Assembly: GCA_048265185.1 (NCBI GenBank)
Contig: JBLXBZ010000014.1
Coordinates: forward strand, 1 to 46,835
Source of the DNA: JBLXBZ01 sp048265185
GTDB taxonomy: Bacteria; Pseudomonadota; Alphaproteobacteria; Rhizobiales; Stappiaceae
Length of the DNA stretch: 46,835 nucleotides
Reading direction: 5' to 3'
Both the position numbers and the translations under genes were made by a program. The notes beneath the pieces are model-generated. The model worked only from the letters and a program-made list of their open reading frames with translations, was not told the DNA's origin and made no database searches. Positions 32,697 through 41,214 of this stretch are shown in pieces (position 1 is the stretch's first letter; every line of letters starts with the position of its first letter).

Positions 32697-33284
32697 TTGT
32701 TTAAATCAAACATGATTGTTATGGGGGAAATAGCGCCTCCCCGTTTTGGGAATATCCTGAAGGCCATGAAAGCCGGGGGGGTTGTCGCCGCGTTCGCTGG
32801 CGGGCTCCCCCGGGACATATTGGCCGGGAAGCCGGTTAAGGATGCTGATTTGTTCGTGTCCGATGAAATGGGGGCGCGTTCTGTCCTGATGGGGTTGGGC
32901 TACACCGCATTTTGCCGGACTGTCGGGGGGCTTGACTGCGATGACAGTGATAGCGAATTTGTTACAAGCGTTTGGCAATTTTCAAACCCCAATGAAATCG
33001 ACCTTCTTCCTATCGAAGTGATTTCTGTTCGTTTTAGTGGCTCTGACTGGGATTTTGTTAAATACCTATTTGACTCGTTTGATCTGTCGCTTTCACAAGC
33101 GGCGATCACCGGGGAATCCGGAGATATTGAGGTTTCCCCGATGTTCCTGAAAGATTTTCAGAACCGGCAATGCTCGGTGCTGATGACGGGGGAGCGAACC
33201 GAAAAAAGAATTGTCCGGTTCAAGGCTAAATTCCCCGAATACACGGTGAGCCGGGAGCCGGGGCGGGACCCGGCACCATTTTGA
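32697..33284 (+). CDS. Nucleotidyltransferase-fold protein
   Basis: A 195-residue protein starting at TTG eight bases after AAAGGAG. AFAGGLPRDILAGKPVKDADLFV matches the GG..RD......D.D active-site motif of the poly(A) polymerase / CCA-adding nucleotidyltransferase fold, and FDLSLSQAAI fits the following strand. The C-terminus KRIVRFKAKFPEY is also typical. It could modify a tRNA, protein or small molecule; short for a true CCA enzyme. Confidence 0.75.
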   Translation: MFKSNMIVMGEIAPPRFGNILKAMKAGGVVAAFAGGLPRDILAGKPVKDADLFVSDEMGARSVLMGLGYTAFCRTVGGLDCDDSDSEFVTSVWQFSNPNEIDLLPIEVISVRFSGSDWDFVKYLFDSFDLSLSQAAITGESGDIEVSPMFLKDFQNRQCSVLMTGERTEKRIVRFKAKFPEYTVSREPGRDPAPF

Positions 33285-33293
33285 CCCGGGAAT

Positions 33294-33309
33294 AAACAAA
33301 ACAGAAAAG
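33294..33309 (+). promoter_or_regulatory. Isolated operator arm
   Basis: ATAAACAAAACAGAAA lies between genes and runs straight into AAGGAG of the next gene, with no visible -35/-10. Confidence 0.5.
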
Positions 33310-33320
33310 GAGTGGTCACA

Positions 33321-33881
33321 ATGAACCTAACTATTAACCGCCGTGAAATAATTCTACGCCGTATTATCGAACATTCGTTTGATGGGCGAAAAGCAGCGCT
33401 TAAAAAGCGTGAAAACGACCTTGCCAAGTCTCTCCGGTCTTTCTGTTACGGAGAAGAGCTTTGCTCGGTTCTTGATGGACTCCCGCCTAAAACAGTTAAA
33501 TCAACAGAGTCTTTCTATGTCTCTGTTGACGGGAAAAAGGTAGTTCTTTTTCTAATGGAACCGGTTCTGGTGCCAGATTGGCATAATTTCAGTTATGCCG
33601 ATGCCCGGGTGCGGCTTACTTCGGATACTCCATATGGGAAAAAGCTTGATCAGCTTCTTAGCGATAAACTTGTTTTCCAGACCGACAAAAAAACCAAGAT
33701 GGCAGAAGTCCAAGGGGTTCTTGAAAATTTCAATACCATGAAATCTCTGTTGAAGGCATGGCCGGAAATTGCTGAATTCACGGCGGACCTCGCCCCGCCT
33801 GAAAAAACAGCGGTGCCCGCCCCTCTAATTGTCAACCTGAACAGCCAGCTTGGCCTTGCGGCGCCCGGGGGACGCCTCTGA
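33321..33881 (+). CDS. Possible Nmad5-like protein
   Basis: A 186-residue protein behind AAGGAG. An N-terminal charged helix (HSFDGRKAALKKRENDLAKSL), GLPPKTV and a C-terminal LLKAWPEIAEF resemble the Nmad5 family, proposed to act in nucleotide modification. The match is by eye; treat as tentative. TGATG overlap with the next gene. Confidence 0.6.
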   Translation: MNLTINRREIILRRIIEHSFDGRKAALKKRENDLAKSLRSFCYGEELCSVLDGLPPKTVKSTESFYVSVDGKKVVLFLMEPVLVPDWHNFSYADARVRLTSDTPYGKKLDQLLSDKLVFQTDKKTKMAEVQGVLENFNTMKSLLKAWPEIAEFTADLAPPEKTAVPAPLIVNLNSQLGLAAPGGRL

Positions 33882-33988
33882 TGGGGGTGTTAATCCTTGT
33901 GGCGTGTATCGGGGCCGGAAGCATCTTAGGTGCCGCCCTGAGTGATTATGGGATGTCCAGCACCGGGAGAACCGAGGCGCCGCCTTAA
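33881..33988 (+). CDS. Small hydrophobic peptide
   Basis: A 35-residue protein whose ATG overlaps the upstream TGA. Residues 2-20 are a hydrophobic helix (GVLILVACIGAGSILGAAL), then a polar tail. Unknown. Confidence 0.52.
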   Translation: MGVLILVACIGAGSILGAALSDYGMSSTGRTEAPP

Positions 33989-34042
33989 TTACTTTCTCAT
34001 GATGCAACCGGGCTAAAGGTTTTTTTGCCCTTTAATCTGTAA

Positions 34043-34056
34043 ATAGACAAAAAAGA
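34043..34056 (+). promoter_or_regulatory. Isolated operator arm
   Basis: TAGACAAAAAAGAA matches the first part of the arm; no clear promoter is attached. Confidence 0.4.
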
Positions 34057-34079
34057 AAGAAATGACTTTGGAGAAACTT

Positions 34080-34244
34080 ATGTCTGTTCTCATATTCTTC
34101 GTTATGGCGTGTCTTCTCGCCTTGCTGCTGGAATTCGTGTTGATTCTGCTGCCTCTCGTTTTCCCGGTTCTAGCGGCCGGTTTTATCATCGCGGTTGTTT
34201 TTTCGGCTGCGGTCGGGAGGCGTGCCCGGCTAAAGGAGTCCTAA
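34080..34244 (+). CDS. Small membrane protein
   Basis: A 54-residue protein with two transmembrane helices (LIFFVMACLLALLLEFVLIL and a second near 26-44) and a basic tail. ATG 34080 has GGAGA at good distance; ATG 34062 would add six residues. Holin-like in topology, but no lysis neighbours are seen. Confidence 0.62.
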   Translation: MSVLIFFVMACLLALLLEFVLILLPLVFPVLAAGFIIAVVFSAAVGRRARLKES

Positions 34245-34299
34245 CCGGCTATCCCTGTTTTTCTTGACACTCACAAATTTAATGAAGGGGTAACACCTT

Positions 34300-35397
34300 A
34301 TGCGGTTCGTTATTGATCAACCGACACTGAAAAAAAATTTGGCACTTGCTCAGAAGACGATGCCGAACAAGCCCACCGAGTCCATTATGGATTGCGTAAA
34401 ACTGGAGGTAGGCGAGGGGGGTAACGTTACCTTGACCGCGACCGGAACCGAAGCCCAAGTTAATGTCAACATTTCCTTGACCGATGTTGACGTTGTTCCC
34501 GGCACCGCTATCGTACCGGCTCAGAAGCTTATAAAAACGGTTTCAAAATTCTCGGCTGACGCCTCAATTTCTATTGAGCTTAAGGGGTCGGAGCTGATGG
34601 TCAAGTCCGGGCGCTCGCGCCTTAAAATCGGTATAGCCCATGCCCCCGGAGAGTGGCCGGTTTTTATGGCGGTGGAGCGTGAGAACAAGATTGTATTTGA
34701 CGGCTCTGTTCTCGCTGAATCTTTAGGGCGGGTTAAGCTGGCTATGGGGACCGAGGACACCCGCTATTATCTTTGCGGGGTATGCCTTGACGTGGAACCG
34801 GAGGGCGTTACCTTCGTTGCGACAAACGGGCACATTCTCGGGCGGAAGAGCGTAGAGATTGCTACCGGGTTCACCGGGCAATACATCCTTCCCGCAAGCT
34901 CTGTTGATTTCGTTCAGGCCGCTGCCGATGGTGAAATTGTTCTTACCTTCGCAAAAAACGCCATTGAGTTTCAGTGCGGGGCCGTCAGCTATATTTCCCG
35001 GCTGATTGATGGAACTTACCCAGATTACGGCCGGGTAATCCCGGCTTTTTTCGAGGAGACAATGTGCGGGGTTAGCGTCGGGGATTTCCTGTCAGCCGTT
35101 GATATTGCTCTGGTCGCGAACGACAACGGAAAGGGCGGGGTCAAGCTCGTTTCCGGTGAGTGGCTTTCTGTCAGCTCTGTATCGGGTCAAGAGGGGGCTG
35201 TTTCTGAGAGTGACGTTGAGGCAGAACTAAAAGGATTCCCTGATATTGGGGTCGATGGTGCTTATTTGAAGGCGGTTCTGTCTAGCTCTGGCGCTGAATA
35301 CGTCGAAATGAGTAGTGAAAACCCGACTTCGCCCATCAGGATTAAAGTCGGGGACGATGCCAGCCTAACCTATGTGGTGATGCCGATGCGCGTTTAA
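34300..35397 (+). CDS. dnaN: DNA polymerase III beta sliding clamp
   Basis: A 365-residue protein, the same length as bacterial beta clamps. It opens MRFVIDQPTLKKNL and ends YVVMPMRV, like cellular clamps (YVVMPMRL). SRLIDGTYPDY is the typical central-domain motif. It would encircle DNA and tether a polymerase. A whole cellular-type clamp in a phage suggests either a partner phage polymerase III-like enzyme outside the window or capture of the host polymerase. GAAGGGG precedes ATG. Confidence 0.95.
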   Translation: MRFVIDQPTLKKNLALAQKTMPNKPTESIMDCVKLEVGEGGNVTLTATGTEAQVNVNISLTDVDVVPGTAIVPAQKLIKTVSKFSADASISIELKGSELMVKSGRSRLKIGIAHAPGEWPVFMAVERENKIVFDGSVLAESLGRVKLAMGTEDTRYYLCGVCLDVEPEGVTFVATNGHILGRKSVEIATGFTGQYILPASSVDFVQAAADGEIVLTFAKNAIEFQCGAVSYISRLIDGTYPDYGRVIPAFFEETMCGVSVGDFLSAVDIALVANDNGKGGVKLVSGEWLSVSSVSGQEGAVSESDVEAELKGFPDIGVDGAYLKAVLSSSGAEYVEMSSENPTSPIRIKVGDDASLTYVVMPMRV

Positions 35398-35417
35398 GTG
35401 CCGGTTAACCCTTTTAG

Positions 35418-35453
35418 CGTGATTTATTTACCTTAAAAGAGATTTAAATCACG
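35418..35453 (+). repeat. Inverted repeat after the clamp gene
   Basis: CGTGATTTA (35418-35426) and TAAATCACG (35445-35453) are perfect inverted 9-base arms, 18 bases apart. No T run follows; an operator or processing hairpin is possible. Confidence 0.6.
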
Positions 35454-35553
35454 TTCCTGCATACATTAGAAATTGACAAGATTTTCCAAAATGTGCAACT
35501 TTGTACTCGTTAAATGGTTGGTCTTGATCTTCACCGGAAGGAGTTACCGCGCT

Positions 35554-35751
35554 TTGGTATCACAACAAATTTCTACGTTGGCCGCTACAGAAATAAATAA
35601 GATGACAGACCGAAAGGCTAAGATTGACGGGGCTTTTAGCCTTTCAACAGAGATCATTACCGGAAGCTTAGACTTGCTGGGTATTGTCCCTACTGACGCT
35701 GAAATTAAAGAGGGTATTGCCATCTTCAAAAAAGAAATTTTTCTCGCCTAA
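35554..35751 (+). CDS. Small hypothetical protein
   Basis: A 65-residue protein. TTG 35554 follows AAGGAG; an earlier in-frame TTG at 35473 lacks a ribosome site. Helical; unrecognised. Confidence 0.66.
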   Translation: MVSQQISTLAATEINKMTDRKAKIDGAFSLSTEIITGSLDLLGIVPTDAEIKEGIAIFKKEIFLA

Positions 35752-35753
35752 CG

Positions 35754-35774
35754 AATAGACAAAATAACAATTTT
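35754..35774 (+). promoter_or_regulatory. Isolated operator arm
   Basis: AATAGACAAAATAACAATTTT is a diverged arm upstream of the 35800 gene; no good -10 is seen. Confidence 0.42.
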
Positions 35775-35799
35775 AACGGAAACTACTGGAGGCAAGACT

Positions 35800-36027
35800 A
35801 TGGGGAAAAAGTTCAATCCGGGACGAGTTAAGGGGAAAGACCTCCCGGTTATTGAAGTGGTCCGGGAGCGGGTTGGTAGCCGCTCCCTTGCCATGGAAAC
35901 CTATGCGAATTATCGAGAGGAGGAGTTTGAAAACCGAATGGGATATGAAGAGTCTAAGAGGCTATACCGGGGCCGGGAGAGGGCGCGGGCAGCGCGGGCA
36001 GCTAACCGCAGGCGCCGGGCTCGATGA
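35800..36027 (+). CDS. Small basic protein
   Basis: A 75-residue protein with an Arg-rich tail (RGRERARAARAANRRRRAR), similar in style to the 25821 protein. TGGAGGC precedes ATG; ATGA overlap with the methyltransferase gene suggests coupling. Confidence 0.7.
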   Translation: MGKKFNPGRVKGKDLPVIEVVRERVGSRSLAMETYANYREEEFENRMGYEESKRLYRGRERARAARAANRRRRAR

Positions 36028-36641
36028 CCCAGACGGGGGCGCCCCGGGGGACCGGCTATAAGGTCATCTATGCAGACCCGGCTTGGACACATGTAACTTG
36101 GTCGAAAAAGGGTAAAGGGAGATCGCCCGAACAGCATTATAAATGCATGACCTTGGATGAAATCAAGGCTATTCCTGTTTCTGAGTGGTGTGATGAAAAT
36201 TGCGTTCTTCTAATATGGACGCTTGACCATATGATTCCGCAGGCTCTTGAAGTTATTGAGGCTTGGGGGTTCACGTTCAAGACCGTTGGGTTTAATTGGG
36301 TTAAGCTTCGAAAGCGGCAACGTCTGGATATCTTCGGTTTTTTCCGCGACATTCTGGCCGGGGCGTTTCCCATAGGAATGGGATACTGGACGCGGGCAAA
36401 CCCAGAGCTTTGCTTGCTGGCTACGCGGGGGAAGCCTAAGAGGGTTGACCGGTCGGTCCGGCGCCTTGTGGTCGAGCATGTCCGTGAACATAGCCGGAAG
36501 CCCGATAGAATTAGGGATGATATCGTTAGATTGTGCGGCGATGTTGAAAGGCTTGAAATGTTCACCAGAACAAAAACACCCGGTTGGGATTTTTGGGGTA
36601 ATGAAACAGACAAATTCGACTCTAATTTGTTAACCGCCTAG
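36024..36641 (+). CDS. MT-A70 family N6-adenine methyltransferase
   Basis: A 205-residue protein. VIYADPAW occupies the catalytic DPPW position with Pro replaced by Ala. LLIWTLDHM, GYWTRANPELCLLATRGKP, RSVRRLVVEHVREHSRKPD and FTRTKTPGWDFWGNE are strong MT-A70 signatures. It probably methylates adenine in phage DNA. It is unrelated in type to the DPPY enzyme at 11709. Confidence 0.92.
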   Translation: MTQTGAPRGTGYKVIYADPAWTHVTWSKKGKGRSPEQHYKCMTLDEIKAIPVSEWCDENCVLLIWTLDHMIPQALEVIEAWGFTFKTVGFNWVKLRKRQRLDIFGFFRDILAGAFPIGMGYWTRANPELCLLATRGKPKRVDRSVRRLVVEHVREHSRKPDRIRDDIVRLCGDVERLEMFTRTKTPGWDFWGNETDKFDSNLLTA

Positions 36642-36703
36642 AAAAATTAATAATCTCTGATCAGTGTTCCGTTGAGCGGATTTTCCATTGAGTCAGGGAT
36701 TCG

Positions 36704-37345
36704 ATGAATAAGGCAGCGGCTAAGCCCGCAACTAAACTTGAAGAGATGCCGAACGATATTAGCGACCGCCTTACAAGCGTTCAGCTTCGTTCGGTTAAAG
36801 CTGTTCAAAAAAAGTATGGGGTTTCCGCGCGCGATGCTTTCAAGATTTGGAATGATGCCCGCGATCTAAAGGCCGCAAAAACCGCCGCCGCCCGTGCTGG
36901 GAAAAAGCCTGTTCGCGGCGCGTTCGTCGCTGATTACATTATGGAGCGCGGCGACCCTATTGATTTTCTGATCGGGGTTATGAACGGGCATGCTTTTTCC
37001 CAGCCGGACGCTCTTATTGACCCGGCTACCGGGGCAAAGCCCATAGAATACCCGACAAAGACAGAACGGATTGAGGCGGCTAAGCTTCTGATTCCGCGCG
37101 TGTCAGCTCAGATTAAGCCTGTAGGGGCTCCGATCAACGTTCAAATCGACGCCATCAACGGCCCGGCCGATATCCTCAAGGCCATCAATTCGACCATGCG
37201 CAAGATGGGTAAGGGGGAAATCACCCATGATGACGCGAAAGCGGTGCTTGATCTGATTGACAAAGCCCGCGCCGCCATTGACACCGATGTTCTAGCGTCT
37301 GAAGTAGCAGAGCTAAAAGCCCTGTTCGAGCAAAAACATGGCTAG
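36704..37345 (+). CDS. terS: Terminase small subunit (probable)
   Basis: A 213-residue protein directly upstream of the large terminase and overlapping it by eight bases. An early helical segment (LRSVKAVQKKYGVSARDAFKIW) could be the DNA-binding helix-turn-helix; the C-terminus is helical (VLASEVAELKALFEQKH). Assigned from position, size and helical composition. Confidence 0.72.
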   Translation: MNKAAAKPATKLEEMPNDISDRLTSVQLRSVKAVQKKYGVSARDAFKIWNDARDLKAAKTAAARAGKKPVRGAFVADYIMERGDPIDFLIGVMNGHAFSQPDALIDPATGAKPIEYPTKTERIEAAKLLIPRVSAQIKPVGAPINVQIDAINGPADILKAINSTMRKMGKGEITHDDAKAVLDLIDKARAAIDTDVLASEVAELKALFEQKHG

Positions 37346-38999
37346 AGCATCAACACTTTTGAAGGATGTCGCCGCGCTCAAAGCAAAAATTGATGCGGAC
37401 AAACTAGACAAAGCGGAAATTAAGGTAAATGTCATCATTCCTGATGAAATTTGGGATGAGATAAACGATCCGGAACTTAGGGAGTATTTGAAGCCGGTTG
37501 AAAAACCGGACCTTGAAATGGTTCTTTTCCCGAAGCAAGCCCGGGCATTTCTTACGATTGCCCGTGAAGTCCTTTATGGTGGCGCTGCTGGCGCTGGTAA
37601 ATCCCATTTGTTCCGGGTTGCCGCGTTGAAATGGTGCGCGGATATCCCGGGGCTGCAAGTTTATCTGTTCCGTAGAGAATATTCTGAGTTGTTTTCAAAC
37701 CACATGGAGGGGCCGAACGGGTTTATCAATATTCTGGCAGACCTTGAGGAGCGAAAGCTAGTAAAGGTGAACACCGGGGACAATGAAATCCGCTTTGCCA
37801 ACGGATCGAATATATTTCTTCGTCATGTCCAACATGAAAAAGACGTAAAAAAATACCTTGGGGCCGAAATCCATCTTTTGATTATTGATGAGGCTACCAC
37901 CTTCACCGATAAAATTTACAGGTTTCTCAGGAACCGCTTGCGGATGGCCGGTTTAAAAGTTCCTGAGCCTTGGTCTAAGCTGTTTCCGCGCATTTTGGCC
38001 GGGACAAACCCGGGGGGTGTTGGACACCTTGAGGTCAAGGCGCGCTGGATAGACTCGGCGCCGCCTATGGAGATCAAAAAAGCGCCAAAGCTTGACGGGG
38101 GGATGACCCGCCAATTTATCCCGGCAAATCTCGATGACAACCCGGCAATCGTGGACTTTGACCCGGAATATGAAGACCGGCTTGAAGGGCTTGGCGATGC
38201 TGAGCTGGTCAAGGCATACAGATACGGCGCATGGGATATTGCCATCGGCGCCTATTTTGCTGACGTATGGGACCGCGACAAGATTGTTCTTCCGTTTTTT
38301 GATGTCCATGAGGTTGCGCCTAGCTGGCGTCTTGACCGCAGCTTTGATTGGGGCTCTGCAAAGCCGTCCGCAGCTATCCTATGGGCCGAAGCCGATGGAA
38401 CTGAAGTCACCCTACCCGGGGGGCGTCTCTTCTGCCCTCCTCGGGGCTCCCTGATAGCCTTCGCTGAATATTATTCATGGACCGGCAAGCCGAACGAAGG
38501 AAACAGAGAACTAGCCGTTGAAAGCGGACGAAATATCAAAGCGCTTGAAAAGGCTTTAGGCGTCCATGGGCTGGTCCGGCCGGGTCCGGCCGATAACGCT
38601 ATTTTTGATACTGAAAACGGCAACAACATATCTGACGATATGGCAAAAGTTGGGATCAAATGGACCCGATCAGATAAGCGCCCGGGATCGCGGGTTAACG
38701 GCTGGCAGATCATGCGCCGAATGATGAAGATGACCATGGAGGGAGGCGAAGAGGCTCACCTTTATTTCATGGAAAATTGTACTCATTGCATTCGGACTCT
38801 TCCGGCGCTGCCCCGGGATGAGAAGAAATGGGATGACATAGATTCAAACACCGAAGATCACGCTGGAGACAGTATTAGATACAGAGTGTTAAACAGGGCT
38901 AACATTAACAGCGTTAAAAAGCTTGGTGGTCTTGATACAGTAGGAACAAAGTCTAAAAATGGAACCGGGAAAGGTAAAAGTTGGACCCTTCCCGGTTAA
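37338..38999 (+). CDS. terL: Terminase large subunit
   Basis: A 553-residue packaging motor. Walker A GGAAGAGKSH is near residue 82, Walker B LLIIDEAT near 183, the coupling motif ILAGTNPGG near 219. The nuclease half begins with RSFDWGSAKP near 335. It pumps and cuts phage DNA with ATP at the portal. A minus-strand gene ends ten bases after its stop. Confidence 0.96.
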   Translation: MARASTLLKDVAALKAKIDADKLDKAEIKVNVIIPDEIWDEINDPELREYLKPVEKPDLEMVLFPKQARAFLTIAREVLYGGAAGAGKSHLFRVAALKWCADIPGLQVYLFRREYSELFSNHMEGPNGFINILADLEERKLVKVNTGDNEIRFANGSNIFLRHVQHEKDVKKYLGAEIHLLIIDEATTFTDKIYRFLRNRLRMAGLKVPEPWSKLFPRILAGTNPGGVGHLEVKARWIDSAPPMEIKKAPKLDGGMTRQFIPANLDDNPAIVDFDPEYEDRLEGLGDAELVKAYRYGAWDIAIGAYFADVWDRDKIVLPFFDVHEVAPSWRLDRSFDWGSAKPSAAILWAEADGTEVTLPGGRLFCPPRGSLIAFAEYYSWTGKPNEGNRELAVESGRNIKALEKALGVHGLVRPGPADNAIFDTENGNNISDDMAKVGIKWTRSDKRPGSRVNGWQIMRRMMKMTMEGGEEAHLYFMENCTHCIRTLPALPRDEKKWDDIDSNTEDHAGDSIRYRVLNRANINSVKKLGGLDTVGTKSKNGTGKGKSWTLPG

Positions 39000-39008
39000 T
39001 GTATAAGT

Positions 39009-39242
39009 TTATTGTGTAAATGGTTCTCCCAATCTCCATAGCCCTTCCGTTGTTTGTACGGTCTTGCCTGTTTTTGAGAATTTAACGATTTTTGCCGTGG
39101 AAATAAGCTTCCTGTCGTCATCATAACCGGAAATGATTTGACCCGGTGAAAGCTCGCTTGTCGCACTGATCGGGACTGTTTTCCAGTTGCTTATCCAACC
39201 CTTAAAAAGAGTTTTCATGCTCATGTGTTTCTCTTTCTCCAT
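39009..39242 (-). CDS. Small hypothetical protein, minus strand
   Basis: A 77-residue protein converging on the terminase gene. LSPGQIISGYDDDRKLISTAKIVKFSKTG with TVQTTEGLWRLGEPF reads as a small beta-barrel domain and looks like real coding. An internal ATG (39224) follows GAGAAAGAG. Upstream is an A/T-rich stretch that may hold divergent promoters. It interrupts the head operon, as a late insertion (moron) would. Confidence 0.65.
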   Translation of the reverse strand: MEKEKHMSMKTLFKGWISNWKTVPISATSELSPGQIISGYDDDRKLISTAKIVKFSKTGKTVQTTEGLWRLGEPFTQ

Positions 39243-39373
39243 TTATGTCAATTTTTGAAAATATCAGAATAGTATCCACTATATAAAAATATTTAGTCTC
39301 ATTATTTTTTATCTATCTAAATCCAAGAATACAGTGGAGATGAAATATATAATTTAGGGGATTTTTTAGCGCC
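39243..39373. promoter_or_regulatory. A/T-rich divergent intergenic region
   Basis: About 130 bases, strongly A/T-rich compared with its surroundings, between a minus-strand gene and the portal gene. TATATA and AGTATCCACTATATA-like stretches are present; no clean -35/-10 pair could be fixed. Confidence 0.4.
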
Positions 39374-40846
39374 ATGACAGTAGAAAAAGAAAATTCTGAA
39401 TATATTGAGAGGGTTGATGATTGGAAAAAGTGCCGGGATTTTTTTCGGGGTAAAAGTTTTGTCTTGAGGAAGGGGGAAGAATATCTCCCTAAGCTTTCCA
39501 CTCAATCGGCTTCAGATTATTTAGCCTATCTGAATAGGGCGCATTTTTTTGGCGCTATGTCCAGAACCGTAGAGGCTTTTTCTGGTATGGTCATGCGAAA
39601 ACCCCCCGTTGTCGATGTCGATTCAAAAATTGAAGAGTGGGCTACAGACGTGACAGGCGAAGGCGATGACCTTCCCACCTTCATAGCCAGTATGGTTGAC
39701 GAACAACTTATTACCGGAAGACTTGGCGTTCTTTTAGATATGCCTAAATCTGAGCTTGATTCACAAGGGGTGCCGGTCCAGTTATCAAGGGCGCAAGCCG
39801 AAGCAAAAAACATCAAGCCATTCACTCGCGTTTATCCGACCGAGACTATTATAAACTGGAGAACGGGACGGCTATCAAGCGGAAAAACCGGCCTTGTTTT
39901 TGTGTGTCTTAAGGAGAGTTATGACCTTCAAGACCCTTCTGATGAATTTAGCTATGAAACCAAAACTCAATATCGAGTTCTTGATATTGATGAGTCTGGC
40001 AATTATCGCCAGAGGGTTTTTAGACTTGAATCGAAAGGGGGCAACAAAGACAATAAACAAACTGAATTTGAAAAATTCAATCCTATTGTGAATGGAAATC
40101 ATCTAAAAGAAATTCCGTTCATTTTTGTTACATCAAACGGAACAGGGGCTAAAATACGAAAACCGCCCCTTCTTGATATGGTCGATGCTAACCACGATCA
40201 TTTTAAAATCGGGGCCGATTACTATCATGGCCTTCATTATGTAGGACTCCCTACTCCCGTTATTAGCGGGATTGACCCTGAAGGTGAAAGCGTCCCCTCG
40301 GCTATTGGCCCTACTGAAATTTGGGTTCTGGCGTCCCCGGATGCAAAAGCCGAATATCTTCAGGTTGATTCTGAAGGATTTACGGTTTTGAGGTCAGAGC
40401 TTCAACGACTTGAGGGCAGTATGGCCGCTCTGGGTGCTCGTATTCTTTCTCCGGATGAAAAATCAGGTGTTGAGTCTGGGGTTGCAAAAACAATCCGCTC
40501 GAACGCAGAGAACGCCACGTTGACGAATGTTGCTCTTTCGGCTGGCGAAGCCGCTGAAAAACTTCTTAGGATTGCCGGTGTCTGGTTAGGGCTGGAAGAA
40601 CCTGAAGTCTCGGTAAAAATGAACGTGGATTTCGTCAGCTCGACCATGGACCCGGCAATGTTGCGCGAGTTGGTCGCGGCGTTGATGGCTGGCGGCATTA
40701 GTCAAGAAACTTTCTTCTACAACATTAAAAAAGGTGAATTAACCCCCGATGACCGCACCATGGAAGAGGAAGCGGACTCTATTGGCGAAGAGGCTGGCGG
40801 ACTAACCGGGATGATTGGCCGGGAAGCCTCCACTGCTGGACAATGA
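39374..40846 (+). CDS. Portal protein, DUF4055 type
   Basis: A 490-residue protein downstream of the terminase. GEEYLPKLSTQSASDYLAYL, RAHFFGAMSRTVEAFSGMVM and later ISGIDPEG, SEGFTVLRSELQRLEGSMAALGARIL are typical of the DUF4055 portal family. It forms the ring through which DNA enters the head. Acidic C-terminus. Confidence 0.88.
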   Translation: MTVEKENSEYIERVDDWKKCRDFFRGKSFVLRKGEEYLPKLSTQSASDYLAYLNRAHFFGAMSRTVEAFSGMVMRKPPVVDVDSKIEEWATDVTGEGDDLPTFIASMVDEQLITGRLGVLLDMPKSELDSQGVPVQLSRAQAEAKNIKPFTRVYPTETIINWRTGRLSSGKTGLVFVCLKESYDLQDPSDEFSYETKTQYRVLDIDESGNYRQRVFRLESKGGNKDNKQTEFEKFNPIVNGNHLKEIPFIFVTSNGTGAKIRKPPLLDMVDANHDHFKIGADYYHGLHYVGLPTPVISGIDPEGESVPSAIGPTEIWVLASPDAKAEYLQVDSEGFTVLRSELQRLEGSMAALGARILSPDEKSGVESGVAKTIRSNAENATLTNVALSAGEAAEKLLRIAGVWLGLEEPEVSVKMNVDFVSSTMDPAMLRELVAALMAGGISQETFFYNIKKGELTPDDRTMEEEADSIGEEAGGLTGMIGREASTAGQ

Positions 40847-40904
40847 CGGGAGAAAGGGCTATAGCCCCCCCTTCACTCGCTCAAATATTGAACTAGGGTG
40901 ACAT

Positions 40905-41144
40905 ATGAAAGCCATTGACGGCGGCAAAGCCGCCCTAGAAAACCTTGGGCTAGACAAGTACCGTTGCAGGGATTGCGGGGGCGTTTCTATCGTCCCCGTT
41001 GTAGCCGCTCCTTTCATCCATAAAGGCGAGCTTCGTGGGGGCACCGAAACCCTTTATTGCTTTGACTGTCTCCTTTCCGGCAAGCGCACCACTGTAGGGC
41101 TTTCCCGCGACCGCATGGGGATCAACAAAATAGAGACGGTTTAG
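40905..41144 (+). CDS. Small zinc-ribbon protein
   Basis: A 79-residue protein with YRCRDCGG (about 19-26) and LYCFDC (about 53-58), a two-knuckle zinc ribbon. Between portal and minor head genes; role unknown. Confidence 0.75.
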   Translation: MKAIDGGKAALENLGLDKYRCRDCGGVSIVPVVAAPFIHKGELRGGTETLYCFDCLLSGKRTTVGLSRDRMGINKIETV

Positions 41145-41214
41145 ACGCCGTTTATTTCGTGAGCTTTGCGCTCGGGGGATACGTTGCACCATCAGATTAG
41201 GAGATGGCGCGACT

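Noticed and set aside
34015..34042. Possible terminator around the T run at 34021
   Set aside because: The T run falls in the loop, not after the stem.
36641..36703. TAATAATCTCTGAT before the small terminase, like the cassette -10 and leader
   Set aside because: The spacer arm is absent and the -35 (TTGTTA) is poor, so it was not listed as a cassette.
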